64,000 nt of DNA from Paraspadella gotoi (GCA_051294375.1 CM119263.1:27186004-27250003), one strand, 5' to 3'; shown: positions 12,425-25,007, numbered from the stretch's first letter. A program made the numbers and translations. Notes: a model not told the origin generated them from the letters alone.

Positions 12425-12615
12425 TTGCTGGCGGCGCGTGGGCGCCCTGCGACGCCGCTTATGCCGCCACCGACGTTGCTTCCGCCGCTTCGCTGCGGCG
12501 CCGCGCCCCGTGACGTCATTCCTCGACGACGATGGCCAAACAATGAAGTGACGCTCGAGATTTTGTTCCGTGAGATGAGGGTGACTTATTTGGGAGATTC
12601 ACGGCCGTGATCCGG
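12425..12615. promoter_or_regulatory. CpG-rich block with perfect CRE palindrome (copy A)
   Basis: A GC-rich stretch rich in gcgc/ccg, with TGACGTCA at 12,511-12,518 (the full CREB/ATF palindrome). The counterpart is at about 21,215-21,420 in copy B, with the palindrome at 21,304-21,311. It reads like a promoter or CpG island. No downstream first exon could be paired with it. Confidence 0.35.
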
Positions 12616-13699
12616 AAGTTCACGCGGCGGTCGTTGGGAGGTCGTGGTTCCGTTTCGTCGGAAGACTTTGCTTAATGAGATTATTCAAATCAGACGAGTT
12701 CGGTGAATAAGATTTTCAAATGATTCACTGTTTTATGTCGGGTTTAGTAGACTAAAATAGATGTTACTTTCTTGAGTCAATTTTTACATAAATTCCTTGT
12801 GTTTTTTCCTTTCTGTTTGAATTGGCGCTGAAGAAGACTCGTATGTGAGTCGAATGAAATAAAAAATCGTTTTGTTTTAATCTCTCTTCAAAACTTTGTA
12901 CATTAAATTCCTTTATTTGAAAGTAAGGAGAGTTAAAATTTTACGAGACCGGTCTTTATATTCATTTTCGAAAAATTAGGCGGAGAGAAAATTTCAGAAA
13001 TAAATTATTCGCGATTTTGTCTCTGATTTTGATAACGAATTATTAATAAATCCCTAGACTCAACATTTAATTGACTTCATAAATGCGTCCACTCCCCTTC
13101 CCATCGCGGACCCGTCGACCCTGTCCTATCGCCGGCGCCATCTGAGAAGACTTCATTCCAATAATTGTCGAGCCTGACCGCGATGGCACGTCGGACCGTG
13201 CGGGGCTGCCCGGCCGAGAGGGCGCCCGACCCAACGACCCGACGACCCGGAATCGTAACTTTCGGTTTCTAGAGACGCTCAACTCGTTGTCTAAGAGTAA
13301 GAGAGAGAGAGAGAGAGAGGAGGTCAATAATTGCCCGATTCTCCCAAAATTGACCCCTTTTTGATCCAACGCCGTTTACTCCTGAGAATTTGTGTTCGAA
13401 AGAGCTTCTCGCTTTTTGTTGTTAAAGCGAAGAAAAAAAAAGATAAAAGAAAAACGATGACTCATCAACGCAAATGTTGATTTTTCTGGCAGAATACTAC
13501 TTTAGACTTTATCACTTAACGGCCAACGAAGAAGGGCCAATATCAATAGAAAGAGAGGCCAAAAAGAAAATGAAGAACGGTCGTCGTCGTCGTCGTCCCT
13601 TGACCCACTTCCGGTGAAGGCGTCAATGGAGATTGGCAGGAATTTTAATGGGATGCTTCGATCTTCTCGACTAAAATAGAAAACTCAGATTGGCAGAGA

Positions 13700-13760
13700 A
13701 CAATTATAGTACATTGTACAATTGTATAATGTATATTGTACATTGTTTATAATTGTATAT
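13700..13760. repeat. AT-rich imperfect inverted repeat
   Basis: acaattata at 13,700-13,708 is complementary to tataattgt at 13,748-13,756. The space between is filled by gtacattgtac and its variants, giving a potential hairpin. It is preserved in copy B (22,747-22,800). Confidence 0.6.
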
Positions 13761-13856
13761 GAATAAAAAGTGAGCACGTTATTTTTTTATTTTAAACGTT
13801 TAATGCTTTAAGTTTTGTGTATTTGCTAGTTTGTTGATTTTATCTTTCATACTCTC

Positions 13857-13999
<143 letters not shown>

Positions 14000-14044
14000 G
14001 TCTCTCTCTCTCTCTCTTTCTCTCTCGGATCGATCTTTCTTTCT

Positions 14045-14090
14045 TCCTCCAAAATGGCGGCAACAAAATAACGTTCCTATTGGTCAAAGG
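14045..14090 (-). promoter_or_regulatory. Candidate promoter: CCAAT box plus YY1-like motif (copy A)
   Basis: AAAATGGCGGC (YY1-type motif, often at transcription starts) lies at about 14,051-14,061. A CCAAT box on the minus strand is at 14,079-14,083, inside the 13-mer CCTATTGGTCAAA (14,076-14,088). The same 13-mer recurs at 63,637-63,649, also about 20 bp from an ATGGCGG. No coding exon is clear on either side. Confidence 0.35.
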
Positions 14091-14532
14091 CGTCCGACCG
14101 AATAATACTTCAGAAGAAAAAAGGTTTTGAGTTTTCTGAGGAAACCGACGCTGTGGGGGAGGCGGGGTTAGGTGGATAGGGAGGGAGTTGGCGGTGGGCG
14201 TGGAGGCGATGAGCGATGCGTTTGGCTTTTTTCTCTTTTGTCCCCTTTTCATCCAACGGGTCTCGGTTCTGTATTTCCTTTTCCCTTTTGTTGTGGCCCT
14301 TCAACCGTTTCCATCCCGGACGCACATAATTCACTGTTCCACTTTTTTTTTCGCCACGAACCCGCTGATGAAAAATGCTTAGGATAAATCAACAGAATAT
14401 TTTGCGGTTGTTTCTGTTATGAAGGAATGAGCGTTGTCATTTATCTCGCGCGGTAGAGACGCGCGTTGTAACAGGGAGGAAGTGATAAATTTGATACATG
14501 TTTAGACAACTATTTATTTATTTCATTTACAG

Positions 14533-14618
14533 AATCTCGAATACGAAGACCACTGGCGAGTCACTGCTCACAAGATGACAATATCTCATGTTGATTTTCT
14601 GTTTTCACAACTTAATCG
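14533..14618 (+). CDS. Candidate internal exon (copy A), unidentified
   Basis: The 86-nt segment lies between a textbook acceptor (tatttatttcatttacag, ending at 14,532) and a textbook donor (AATCG|GTGAGT). The frame beginning at the first base is open throughout: it starts NLEYEDHWRVTAHKM and ends in SHVDFLFSQLN. No family is recognised. In copy B the same interval (23,809-23,905) keeps both splice sites but is 97 nt long, and its frame is broken. At least one copy therefore carries base errors or is a pseudogene, and the true translation is uncertain. Confidence 0.4.
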
Positions 14619-15419
14619 GTGAGTCTTTGTTTTAGTTTTGATTATTTATCAATTGGGATATTATTTTTATTTACATTGAGCAAAATAACATTATCAAGTT
14701 TGATCAGATTTCAATCGCGACCATCGGTTGAATCCGAGCAAATAACAATAAATGAATCCAAATTACAATTCAAAACAATGAAATATGATTTCGTGAGCGA
14801 GAACAATCGTAATCACGACGGCGTGACACGTTAGACCAGCGCCCTACATGCGGGTTCTGACTGAATCGTGACCTACATGCGCGAGAAGCGAGAGGCCGCG
14901 GGTTTTCTCAGTCAAGGCGACCACGCGCCGCTACGTGCTTCGACTTAAAACGAGATTTTTGATGTACGGAGCTGAGGAAAGCAATCAGTGGGTGCAGGGG
15001 ACATTCAAGTTCGGGTCCGCGTTGAGTAACGAAATGTTCTGTCTTATTAGATTAATTTACAATCTTGAAATAATAACATACGACTCCACAGTATGTAAAT
15101 TTTTTTTTTAGAAATACGGATTAGGTATAGCAGCTTGGTTTTATTACTATTATTTAATTTAACGGACTCTGCTAATTTCAGAATTTAAAACAAAAGTAAA
15201 ATTGAATTCCGTGTTTAACCGGAAACTCCTAGCGAGCTCTTGCGGATAAAAGCAGGAACGAAAGACAAGAGACAAAAATAGTGCTTGAGCGTTAGCGTTT
15301 TGTTTGAAACAGCAGACCTTCGGCTTTGTTATTGTCTGACATCTAGCGGAACTATGGATAACCAAATAAAAAATGATCATCTCTAAATTCTCGAGAGAAA
15401 TCTAAGAAAATCTTTACAA

Positions 15420-16110
15420 CTAAAAAAAGAGTATATAGGTCAACGTATAAATTATATTCTAAATTTTTAAGGTGTTTTCTTTTCTTCTAATAGGGGGAGC
15501 CTAACTCAGTAAGGTGGTTAAGAAATTTGAATTAAGCACCTGCTCAAACGAAAATTTAGACATTTTTTAAAAAATATGAATAGACAAAAAATTTTAATAT
15601 TACTCCATACTCCATATATTAATTTTTTAATATTTATTTATAAATAAGAAAGGCTAAAATTTTTTTAGGATTTTTTTATTTTTAAGATCAGATTCAGGTA
15701 GCTTGCAAAAAGTTGTCTACACAAAGTATAATTATTTTTTCGATATTTTGATCATAAGTGTATGAAAAATATGAAAAATTATTTATAATCATCATCATTA
15801 TCATTTTTCGATAATTTTATTACTTTTTCTTAATTTTGACCAAGAAAGCATAACAATTTTTGAAGGTTGTAGTTATAATTTTTATTTAACTTTTTATGCT
15901 CTATCAGAATCCATCAAAAAAGTTAAGATTGATTAAAAAAATGTTTTATCATTATATAGTAATATTGTAATTTTAATAGCAACAATAAAAGCATTAAAAT
16001 CGAACTTTTTTAAAAAATTCTTTTTTTACCTAAAAGTAGACATCCAGACTAAAGTTTTGAACCCCCGCCCCTATTGAATTTAATTTCATAGTAGATTTCT
16101 ATTATAAGCG
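15420..16110. other. AT-rich end of copy A, no gene seen
   Basis: Low-GC sequence without open frames of note. It closes with a gacagaccgacggacagac-type motif (about 16,126-16,160) outside the duplicated part, which resembles the 3' end of a dispersed repeat, though no element boundaries can be drawn. Confidence 0.4.
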
Positions 16111-16174
16111 TTTTTAATGTAAGTGGGACAGACCGACGGACAGACATACCGACAGACTTAAAAGTGACTTAGAG

Positions 16175-16274
16175 NNNNNNNNNNNNNNNNNNNNNNNNNN
16201 NNNNNNNNNNNNNNNNNNNNNNNNNNNNNNNNNNNNNNNNNNNNNNNNNNNNNNNNNNNNNNNNNNNNNNNNNN
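16175..16274. other. Scaffold gap of exactly 100 N between copies A and B
   Basis: A 100-N run is the conventional placeholder for a gap of unknown size. Its position precisely between the end of copy A and the start of copy B points to a scaffold join of two overlapping contigs. Confidence 0.98.
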
Positions 16275-18465
16275 AAAAAGAGAGAGATTGACTTTTTGAA
16301 CTATTAAAGTCGTCGTCATTGTTTATGCGTCGTCATCGCGTCGTCGTCTTCTTTAATTGTTTTCTCTTACTCAAATTTCTTGTCGCGTTCGTAAAGCGTT
16401 CAATAAGGGCGCAATAAACATTTTTTTATGTTCGAACGACGACGACGACGACGACGAGGAAAGTGATGTTTTCATTCGTCCGCTTACACTTCGTCGTTGA
16501 CAAGATGCCCCTTCAAAAAAAAAAAAGTATAATGATGGAGATAATAAATATGAACAACTAAGTTTATTATTGAACCAGAAAAAAAATTCGTTAATGGACC
16601 TCTGTAATTGGCGGCCAATAATAGGCAGGTGCATAAATAAGGGGAAAGTTTTAAAATTTCCTTATTTAAAATATTTACTCATGCATCTGCGAACGACAAA
16701 TCAAACTAAAACGATAAGTCCCACTTTCTATTTTTTAGGCGCAACAGCCGCCTCACAAGTAAACCAACCACATGCAACAACAACGGCCAACAAGAAGCGC
16801 AACCCGTCCCCGCGGATTCTCTCATTTTCCCATTAATTCAGACAATCGAACCGCAAATCAAGGTTCGCCTCTACATCCTTCACCGCCCCCCTCGCCCCCA
16901 CCTCCCTATATATCACATGACTCAAGCTGTTGCGTCTCATATTTTACGCCGCGTCTCATCCTCGTCGACGTCCGGCCCCAGCGAGTGCGTCGCTGCGTGG
17001 ATGTTGCGGTGTTAGACGCTGCGTTGCGACTGCTGCCGGTGTGTCTGCCTCCTTCTGGGGCGTGGCCGTGGACGCGCACTCGGAGTGGACTTTTTGTATT
17101 CCTCGCGAAAACCTGGCAATACAGAAAAAAAAAAAACTTAAACATTAAAATTAAAGTTTCATTGTGACGATCGTTATTGAATTCCTATTTGAATTTTTCC
17201 CTTCGCTTGCTTTGATGACGCTCGTTAACGCATGCTCGGACTTGACATGCACGAAACGCGCATGACCGCATGGAAACTGAATTTTAATTTCCTGAACCCT
17301 GAGACATGAGGCGAAAGATTTTTTAGTGATCAAATGAATCAACTAAATCAATTTAAATATAAATGTTTCACTCTTTTTTTTTGGCTTCTCTTCGCCCATC
17401 TCTCTCTCGCTCTCTCTCCTCTCTCCTCTCCTCTTCTTCCTCTCCTCCTCTCTCTCTCATCTCTTCTTCTCTCTCTCTCTCTCTCATCCTCCTCTCGTCT
17501 CTCCTCTCTTCTCGGGTTAAAAACAAAGGATTAAGTCTTACACGTGTTCCCTCTCCGGAACACGGACGTGAATGGCGTCTTCTGAGTGAAGCGTCCGCGA
17601 GAGACTGAGAATTACGGGATCGTGGACGGGCGTGAGACTTCGAGACGAATGACACTGCGAGTGACACTGATGACTGTGATCAGTGGATAACAGGATGAAA
17701 GTGAAATAGAGATGACTGTGGAAGACAAAATGCAGTGACTTAGATGACAGGAAGGGAAACCGAAAAAGGCTTGGTAAACATTACAAATAAGATTACATAA
17801 ACATTTCTTGAAACATGAATTTCTTAAGATCAATCTTTGCAGCTTTTGTTTTCTTATATCCGTCGCGGATACGATACAAACTGATTGCATGGTAACAATT
17901 CTTCGCGTCGACAGCACAGGGCCGTTCACGCGACTGCAACCGCTGACTGCACCATCGACCGGTTGACTGCATCTGGGGGAAAACTCGAGTTTTATTGCAG
18001 TTGCGATGCGCGAAGGAAGAGCCGAACAAGAACTGACGAATTCCTCTCGAGCGAACCGTGGGACAGATAAAAAGATCGGCTTGACCCCAAAGAAGAGGAA
18101 GGGTGTGGTCAGTGGAAAAATGGGAAAGGAATGTGATGAATAAATGGACAAAATGAGAAGTAGGGAAAATGGGAAATAGGGAAGTTGGATTATGAAGAAA
18201 TGGCATGGAAAAGTTGTGGAATGTAAAAGTGGAGAAAAGCAAGCAGAGGGCGAAGTTTGAGGAAGAGGCGGTGAGCGTAAATTTCCGAAAATGATAAAAT
18301 AGAAAAGTTTTTTTCAAGTTGACATGCAGGAAGGTGGTAAGCCTGTTGATAGGGACCCTTCAGCTGTGTGAACTACTCAGCATGGGACATTGAGGCAACA
18401 GGGTGGCAGGAAATCGCCCTCCATCGAATCCGCCGGGGGTCTTCTGCAACTTTTTATTGCGGGCA

Positions 18466-18470
<5 letters not shown>

Positions 18471-18504
<34 letters not shown>

Positions 18505-18600
18505 TATCCTCCTCTCTCTCTCTCTCCTCATCTCCTCTCTCTTCTCTCTCTCTCTCATCTCTCTCTCTCTTCCTATCTCCTCTTTCCTCTCTCAATCTGT
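18471..18600. repeat. (CT)n microsatellite
   Basis: Long interrupted CT array inside the part of copy B that corresponds to the 631-N gap of copy A. Confidence 0.9.
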
Positions 18601-18738
18601 CCTTCCATTAATCAATGATCAGCAAAGACTTGATCGTCCGGGTTGAATCCCGATGATCACGTCGGCGGATCGAAATCCTGCGCGGGAGATTTTCTTATGT
18701 GGTATGCAAGAGGGAAGAAGAATGGGAAAAGATTGATG

Positions 18739-18784
<46 letters not shown>
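18739..18784. repeat. (GA)n microsatellite
   Basis: About 20 GA units, also within the sequence missing from copy A. Confidence 0.95.
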
Positions 18785-18790
<6 letters not shown>

Positions 18791-20929
18791 TTCAAAACAG
18801 AAAGCGGCAATTTCATTTTTAAAAAATCATTAAACCTTTCCAAAAAGTTTTTAAAATGTTCTTTTTCCGCCCAACGACTTCAGGCTAATTATCTTTAAAC
18901 GTAAACCAGAAAAAAGACGTTTTTTCGTCACGTTCATCTCCCGTCAGTCCTGACAAAATAATCCATTTACATACCAAAACTGAAACAAGATGAGGCCACA
19001 CACTCAAATTCTTTTTCCGCTTTTAAAAAAGTGGAGCATCCTTTCCATCTCCTCTTTACTCTCCCGCAAATTCCTCGTTCTACTTCTCGTTCACTTTTAC
19101 AAGCCTGCCTCGCCTTTCATTACGCCCTCCTCCCACCGCCACCATCTCCAACACCCGCCCTACCACCCACCCTTTCCATTTCCGATGCCTTTTTTTTAAA
19201 CCGCCGGTTGAGTATAACGCGGCGCGTCTCGACCGGCGTCGTTCCAGCGCTTCCTCCCCTCGCGCCGGAAAGGGAGAGTCGGCGGGCCGATTTCTTCTCG
19301 CCACGTCTCTCAAAAAACTAAGACCTCGAATCGAGAGTCGATGAGGGTCCGCCCCGCCTCCTAAGCCGCCCCCTGCCCGCCTCGGCCGCCATCTCTCTCT
19401 CTCTAGCGCTCTCTGAGAACGCCTTGCGTCCTTGACATCGTTCTCTCTCTCACCAGCCCTTCACCCATCCTCCAGATTTTGGACTCTGTCCCCACACTCT
19501 CTCTCTCTCTCCTCAGCGCAACTCTGTCCGCATCCGTAAAAGAATAACCGTTTTGGATGTGAACGGATACCCTTCCTTGCCCTTTCTTCCTTCTTTTTTC
19601 TCTCTCGTTCCTTTCGAAATTTCGTCGTCGTCGTCGATTTTTTTTTTCTCATAAATTTTCAAAGCCAAATACAATTGGCTTCGTTATCAAATTAATTTAA
19701 AGTTTGGGTTTTTTCCGCCGCTTAGCTTAACTCATACTTTTAAGAGCAACTGTTACTCGCCACTTGTATTCACATCAAACGCAAATTTCCCCGACATCCA
19801 CGGGGCCATTACCACTCGCATTCCAACCCCCACCGAAGCCCCATTGAACGCCATTTAACCCCAACAAACCCCAACCACTCCGTCAACACATCACTCCACC
19901 TCATCTCCTTTTGCTCGATGTCTCTCCGATTGCGGATGTTCGACATTTTCTTCCCTCTTGACGACGACAACAACAACATCAAGGACGACAACAAAACCAC
20001 AAACAGAAGTGAAAAACTATTTCAAGTTGATCAATATTTTTAAAAAACGTGAAAGCAAAATTTTATACCAATATTGATTAAAAAGTAAACCTTGTCATAA
20101 ATATTAAATGACGATGTTATAAAGCATTTAGGCAAAAAGGCGGTTGAAACGTACGGAAAACCCGCCTGGCGGTGAATTAATGGAACGACGAAGGGGAAAT
20201 TAAACATGATTAAGAGCAAAGGCGGGGAAGAAAGGTGAGAGAGAGAGAGAGAGAAAGAGGCTCGCGGCGTCAAAGAGAACAATCTCGCGACGCCCGTTTC
20301 TTCCCACAAACGTCAGGGGGCGTTTCCCTCTCTCTAAAAAAATGGGCAGAACCGCAAAACAGAGCGTCAGTCGTCGTCTTGATGACTGCGATGACGAAGA
20401 TGAACGATGTTGACGACGAGAGTGAGACGTTACGTGGAGAACGAAGGAATGGACTTTTCGAACGACGGACGACGACCGACGACGACACGACGACGACGAG
20501 GGAAGGGAAATCAAAATTTCCGCGAATCGGACTTCAAAGGGAGAAAAAAAAAAAAGATGCGGGACGACGAGGAAGGAGGAAAGAAAGAGATGGCTCAACG
20601 TGACCCAATTAGTTGCGTCCGTAAGATGTAATAGAGAGAGAGAGAGATGAGATGAAACAAGCGAGAAATAGGAGAGCCACAAAAAATATACCTGGGGAAG
20701 GGCGCATGTAACAGACGCAAAACAAGAAAGAAGCGAAGAAAAGAATAATTTTGAATCTAAACATTCGGCGCCACTTTCTTGTGGGCGTGGAGCCAAAGTT
20801 TTCCTCTCGAAAAGAGACGTATGTTCACTTCCGGTTTGAGGAGAGAAAATAGAATTCTTTTTCATCCGCCGTCGTAAAAATTCACGAGCGAGAGAGAGCT
20901 TTATTTTCTCTTCTCTCTCTCTCTCTCTT

Positions 20930-21049
20930 ATAAAATAAAAATAAAATGAATCATTAATTGAAATTAAAATGTTATGAACTAATTCATAAGAATTTAAAAA
21001 TATAACGTTTAAGACGTTTGTCCGTCTGTGTTGTCGTTATATAAAACTA
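20930..21049. other. Copy B-specific segment inside a CT array
   Basis: About 120 bp of AT-rich unique sequence with ttaagacgtttgtccgtc in its right half, bounded on both sides by CT microsatellite. Copy A has one uninterrupted CT array here (12,242-12,345). This fits loss by exchange between the two flanking arrays, or assembly collapse in copy A. Confidence 0.75.
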
Positions 21050-21303
21050 TTTCTCTCCTCTCTCTCTTCTCAATCTCTCATCTCTCCTCTCTCTCTCTCA
21101 TCTCTCCTTCTCCTCTCGCTCTCTCTCTCATCTCTCTCTTTCCTCCACTCACCGGCCGTAAAATTCCCATGTTAATCCCCTCCAAACAATAAAGTAATCA
21201 CCCAAGCCATTACGTGAATTGCTGGCGCGCGTGGGGCCCTGGCACGCCGCTATGCCGCCAACCGACCCGTTGCTTCCGCGCTCGCTGCGGCGGCCGCCCC
21301 GCG

Positions 21304-21311
21304 TGACGTCA
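21304..21311. promoter_or_regulatory. CRE palindrome TGACGTCA (copy B)
   Basis: Counterpart of the copy A site at 12,511-12,518, in the same CpG-rich context. Confidence 0.5.
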
Positions 21312-22115
21312 TTCCCTCGAACGACGATGGCCAAACAATGAAGTGACGTCGAGAGTTTTGTTCCGTGAGATGAGGGTGACTTATTTGGAGAATCACGGCC
21401 CGTGATCCGGAAGTTCACGCGGGGTCGTTGGAAGGTCGGGTTCCGTTTCGTCGAAGACTTTGCTAATGAGATTATTCAAATCAGACGAGTTCGGTGAATA
21501 AGATCTCAAATGATTCACTGTTTTTAATGTCGGGTTTAGTTTTAGACTAAAATAGATGTTACTTTCTTTGTCAATTTTACATGAAAATTCCTTGTGTTTT
21601 TTCCTTTCTGTTTGAATTGGCGCTGAAGAAGACTCGTATGTGAGTCGAACATGTCTGTTAAACTATGAAATAAATACGTTTGTTAAAATCTCTCTTCAAA
21701 AACTTTGTACATAAATTCCTTTATTTGAAAGGTAAGCTAAGGAGAGTTAAAATTTTACGAGACCGGTCCTTTATATTCATTTCGAAAATTAAGGCGGAGA
21801 GAAAAATTCAGTAAAAATTATTTCGCGATTTTGTCTCTGATTTTGATAAACGAATATTAATAATCCATAGACTAACATTTAATTGACTTCATATGCGATC
21901 CACTCCCTTCCCATCGCGACCCTCGTCGACCGCTGTCCTAGTCGCCGCGCCATGCTGAGAAGACTTCATTCCAATAGGATTGTCGAGCCTGACCGCGATG
22001 GCAACGTCGGACCGTGCCGGGGCTGCCCGGTCCCGAGAGGGCGCCCCGACCCACGACCCGACGTAACCCGGAATCGGTAAACTTTTCGTTTCTAAGAGAC
22101 GCTCAACTCGTTTGT

Positions 22116-22254
22116 CTAAGAGTAAGAGAGAGAGAGAGAGAGAGAGACAGAGACAAAGACACTGACGTGCCCTTTCGGACGAAACGAGGTAGGCTCCATC
22201 GGCAAATCCGACTATTTGATCTCAATCTCGACGGCCGAAAGCCACAAAATACGT

Positions 22255-22343
<89 letters not shown>

Positions 22344-22350
22344 TAGAGAA
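22116..22350. repeat. Two (GA)n arrays flanking a unique segment
   Basis: A GA array at about 22,125-22,146, unique sequence 22,147-22,258, then a longer GA array to about 22,350. Copy A has one short GA array (13,300-13,320) and no unique segment. Confidence 0.9.
22147..22258. other. Copy B-specific segment between two GA arrays
   Basis: About 112 bp, including cactgacgtgccctttcgg and the tgatctcaatctcgacgg part. It is absent from copy A, where the flanking GA arrays appear as one. This is the same pattern as the 20,930 segment. Confidence 0.75.
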
Positions 22351-22904
22351 GAGGAGGTCAATAATTGCCCGATTCTCCCAAATGACTTCCCCTTTTGATC
22401 CACGGACCAGCCGTTTAACCCTCTGAGAATTTTGTGTTCGAAAAGAGCTTCTGCTTTTGTTGTTAAAGCGAAGAAAAAAAAGGATAAAAGAAAAAACGAT
22501 GACCTCATCAACCAAATGTTGATTTTTCTGGCAGAAATACTACTTTAGACTTTATCACTTAACGGCCCAACGAAGAAGGGCCAATATCAATAGAAAGAGA
22601 GGCCAAAAAGAAAATGAGAGAACGGTTCGTCGTCGTCGTCGTCCCTTGACCCACATCCGGTGAAAGGCGTCAATGGAGATGGCAGGAATTTTAATGGGAT
22701 GCTTCGAATGCTCCCTCGACTAAAATAGAAAACCAGATGGCAGAGAACAATTATAGTACATTGTACAATTGTATAATGTATATTGTACATTGTTTATAAT
22801 TGGTATATAATAAAAAATGAGCACGTTATTTTTTTATTTTAAACGTTAATTGCTTTAAGTTTTGTGTATTTGCTAGTTTTGTTGATTTTAATCCTTTTCA
22901 ACTC

Positions 22905-22969
22905 CTCGTTCTTTCTTTTTCTTTCTTATCTTTCTTTCTTTTGTTCTTTTTTCTTTTTTTTTTCTTTTT

Positions 22970-23021
<52 letters not shown>

Positions 23022-23027
23022 CTTTTT

Positions 23028-23058
<31 letters not shown>

Positions 23059-23059
23059 C

Positions 23060-23142
<83 letters not shown>

Positions 23143-23280
23143 CCCTTTTTTTTCTTTCTTTCTTTTCTTTCTTTCTTTCCTTTCTTTGCTATTTTCCTTT
23201 CTTTCTTTCCTTCTTTCCTTTTCCTTTCTTTCCTTTCCTTTCTTTCTTTCCTTTTCTTTCTTATTCTTTCTTTCTTTGTC
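22905..23280. repeat. T-rich tract replacing the (CTTT)n array
   Basis: About 370 bp of almost pure T with scattered C, G or A, entered and left through irregular cttt units. Copy A has a perfect (CTTT)n array at the same place. The T tract is most simply a consensus artefact over a tetranucleotide repeat. Confidence 0.85.
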
Positions 23281-23808
23281 TCCTCATCTCTCTCTCTTTC
23301 TCTCATGATCGATCTTTTCTTTCTTCCTCGCAAAATGGCGGCCAACATAACGTTCTATTGGTCAAAGGCGTCCGACCGAATAATACTTCAGAAAGAAAAA
23401 AGGTTTTGAGTTCTGAGGAAACCGACGCTGTGGGGAGGCGGGGTTAGGTGGATAGGGAGGGAGTTGCGGTGGCGTGAAGGCGATGAGCGATTGCGTATGG
23501 ACTTTTTCTCTTTGTCCCCCTTTTCAATCCAACGGTCTCGGTTGTATTCCTTTTCCCTTTTGTTGTGGCCCTTCAACGTTTCCATCCCGGACGCATAATT
23601 CACTGTTCACCTTTTTTTTTCGCCACGAACCCGCCTTGAATGAAAAATGCTTAGGATAAATCACAGAATATTTTGCGGTTGTTTCCTGTTATGAAGGAAT
23701 GAGTTGTGTCATTTATCCGGCGGTAGAGAGACGCCGCGTTGTAACAGGGAGGAAAGTGATAAATTTGATCATGTTTAGACAGAACTATTTATTTAATTTC
23801 ATTTACAG

Positions 23809-23905
23809 AATCTTCTCGATACGAAGCCACTGTACACTGGCGAGTCACTGCTCCAAATGACAATATACTGCATGTTTGATTTTCTGTTTCCAACAACTTA
23901 AATCG
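23809..23905 (+). pseudogene. Copy B version of the 14,533 candidate exon, frame broken
   Basis: The acceptor (atttcatttacag) and a donor (AATCG|GTGAGG) are kept, but the segment is 11 nt longer than in copy A because of several small indels. No continuous frame matches the copy A translation. Either copy could hold the correct sequence. Confidence 0.35.
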
Positions 23906-24892
23906 GTGAGGTCTTTGTTTTATGGTTTTTGATTATTTAATCAAATTGGGATATTAATTTTATTTACATTGAGCAATAACATTATAAAGTTTGATCAGTA
24001 TTTCAAGTCGCAGGACCATCGGTTGAATCCGAGCAAATAACAATACAAATGAATCCAAATTAGCAATTCAAACATGAAATATGATTTCGTGAGGCGAGAA
24101 CAATCTAATCACGACGTGCCGTGACACGTTAGACCTAGCGCCCATACATGCGGGTTCTTGACTGAAATCGTGAACCTACATGCGCGAAGAAAGCGAGAGG
24201 CCGCGGGGTTTTCTCAGTCAAGGCGACCACGCGCCGCTACGTGCTTTCGACTTAAAACGAGATTTTTTGATGTACGGAGCTGAGGAAAAGGCATCAGTGG
24301 GTCAGGGACATTCAAGTTCGGGTCCGGTTGAGTACGAAATGTTCTGTCTTATTAGATTATTTACAACTTGAAATAATAACATACGACTCACAGTATGTAA
24401 ATTTTTTTTTTAGAAATACGGATTAGGTATAGCAGCTGGTTTTATTACTATTATTTAATTTAACGGACTCTGCTAATTTCAGAATTTAAAACCAAAAGTA
24501 AAATTGAATTCGTGTTTAACCGGAAACTCCTAGCGAGCTCTTGCGGATAAAAGCAGGAACGAAAGACAAGAGACAAAAATAGTGCTTGAGCGTGCGTTTT
24601 GTTTGAAACAGCAGACTTCGGCTTTGTATTGTCTGACATCTAGCGGAACTATGGATAACCAAATAAAAAATGATCATCTCTAAATTCTCGAGAGAAATTA
24701 AGAAAATCTTTACAAACTAAAAAAAGAGTATATAGGTAAACGTATAAATTATATTCTAATTTTAAGGTGTTTTCTTTTCTTGCTAATAGGCGGAGCCTAA
24801 CTCAGTAAGGTGGTAAGAAATTGAATTAGCACCTGCTCAACGAAAATTTTAGACATTTTTTAAAAAATATGAATAGACAAAAAATTTTTAAT

Positions 24893-25007
24893 GAAATTGG
24901 GGACAACCAATATAAAAATACCATTCATTTAATAAATAGCTATCTTGCCCCTGACTTTGGACAGGCTTTGTGGTGGTTTTAAGGCCTCATCACTCTTACA
25001 AGATAAT
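24893..25007. mobile_element. 115-bp insertion with 4-bp target duplication, absent from copy A
   Basis: Copy B reads TAAT, then 111 bp beginning gaaattggggac and ending cttacaagat, then TAAT again, whereas copy A has a single TAAT at 15,595-15,598. The insert contains atcttgcccctgactttgg, followed by acaggctttgtggtgg. From memory this resembles a conserved stretch of a repeat abundant in bivalve molluscs; I could not search for it. No terminal inverted repeats are evident. A short non-autonomous element is likely. Confidence 0.6.

Noticed and set aside
22864-23447. Long poly-Phe / poly-Lys frames
   Set aside because: Translation of a T-rich tract that is probably a consensus artefact.
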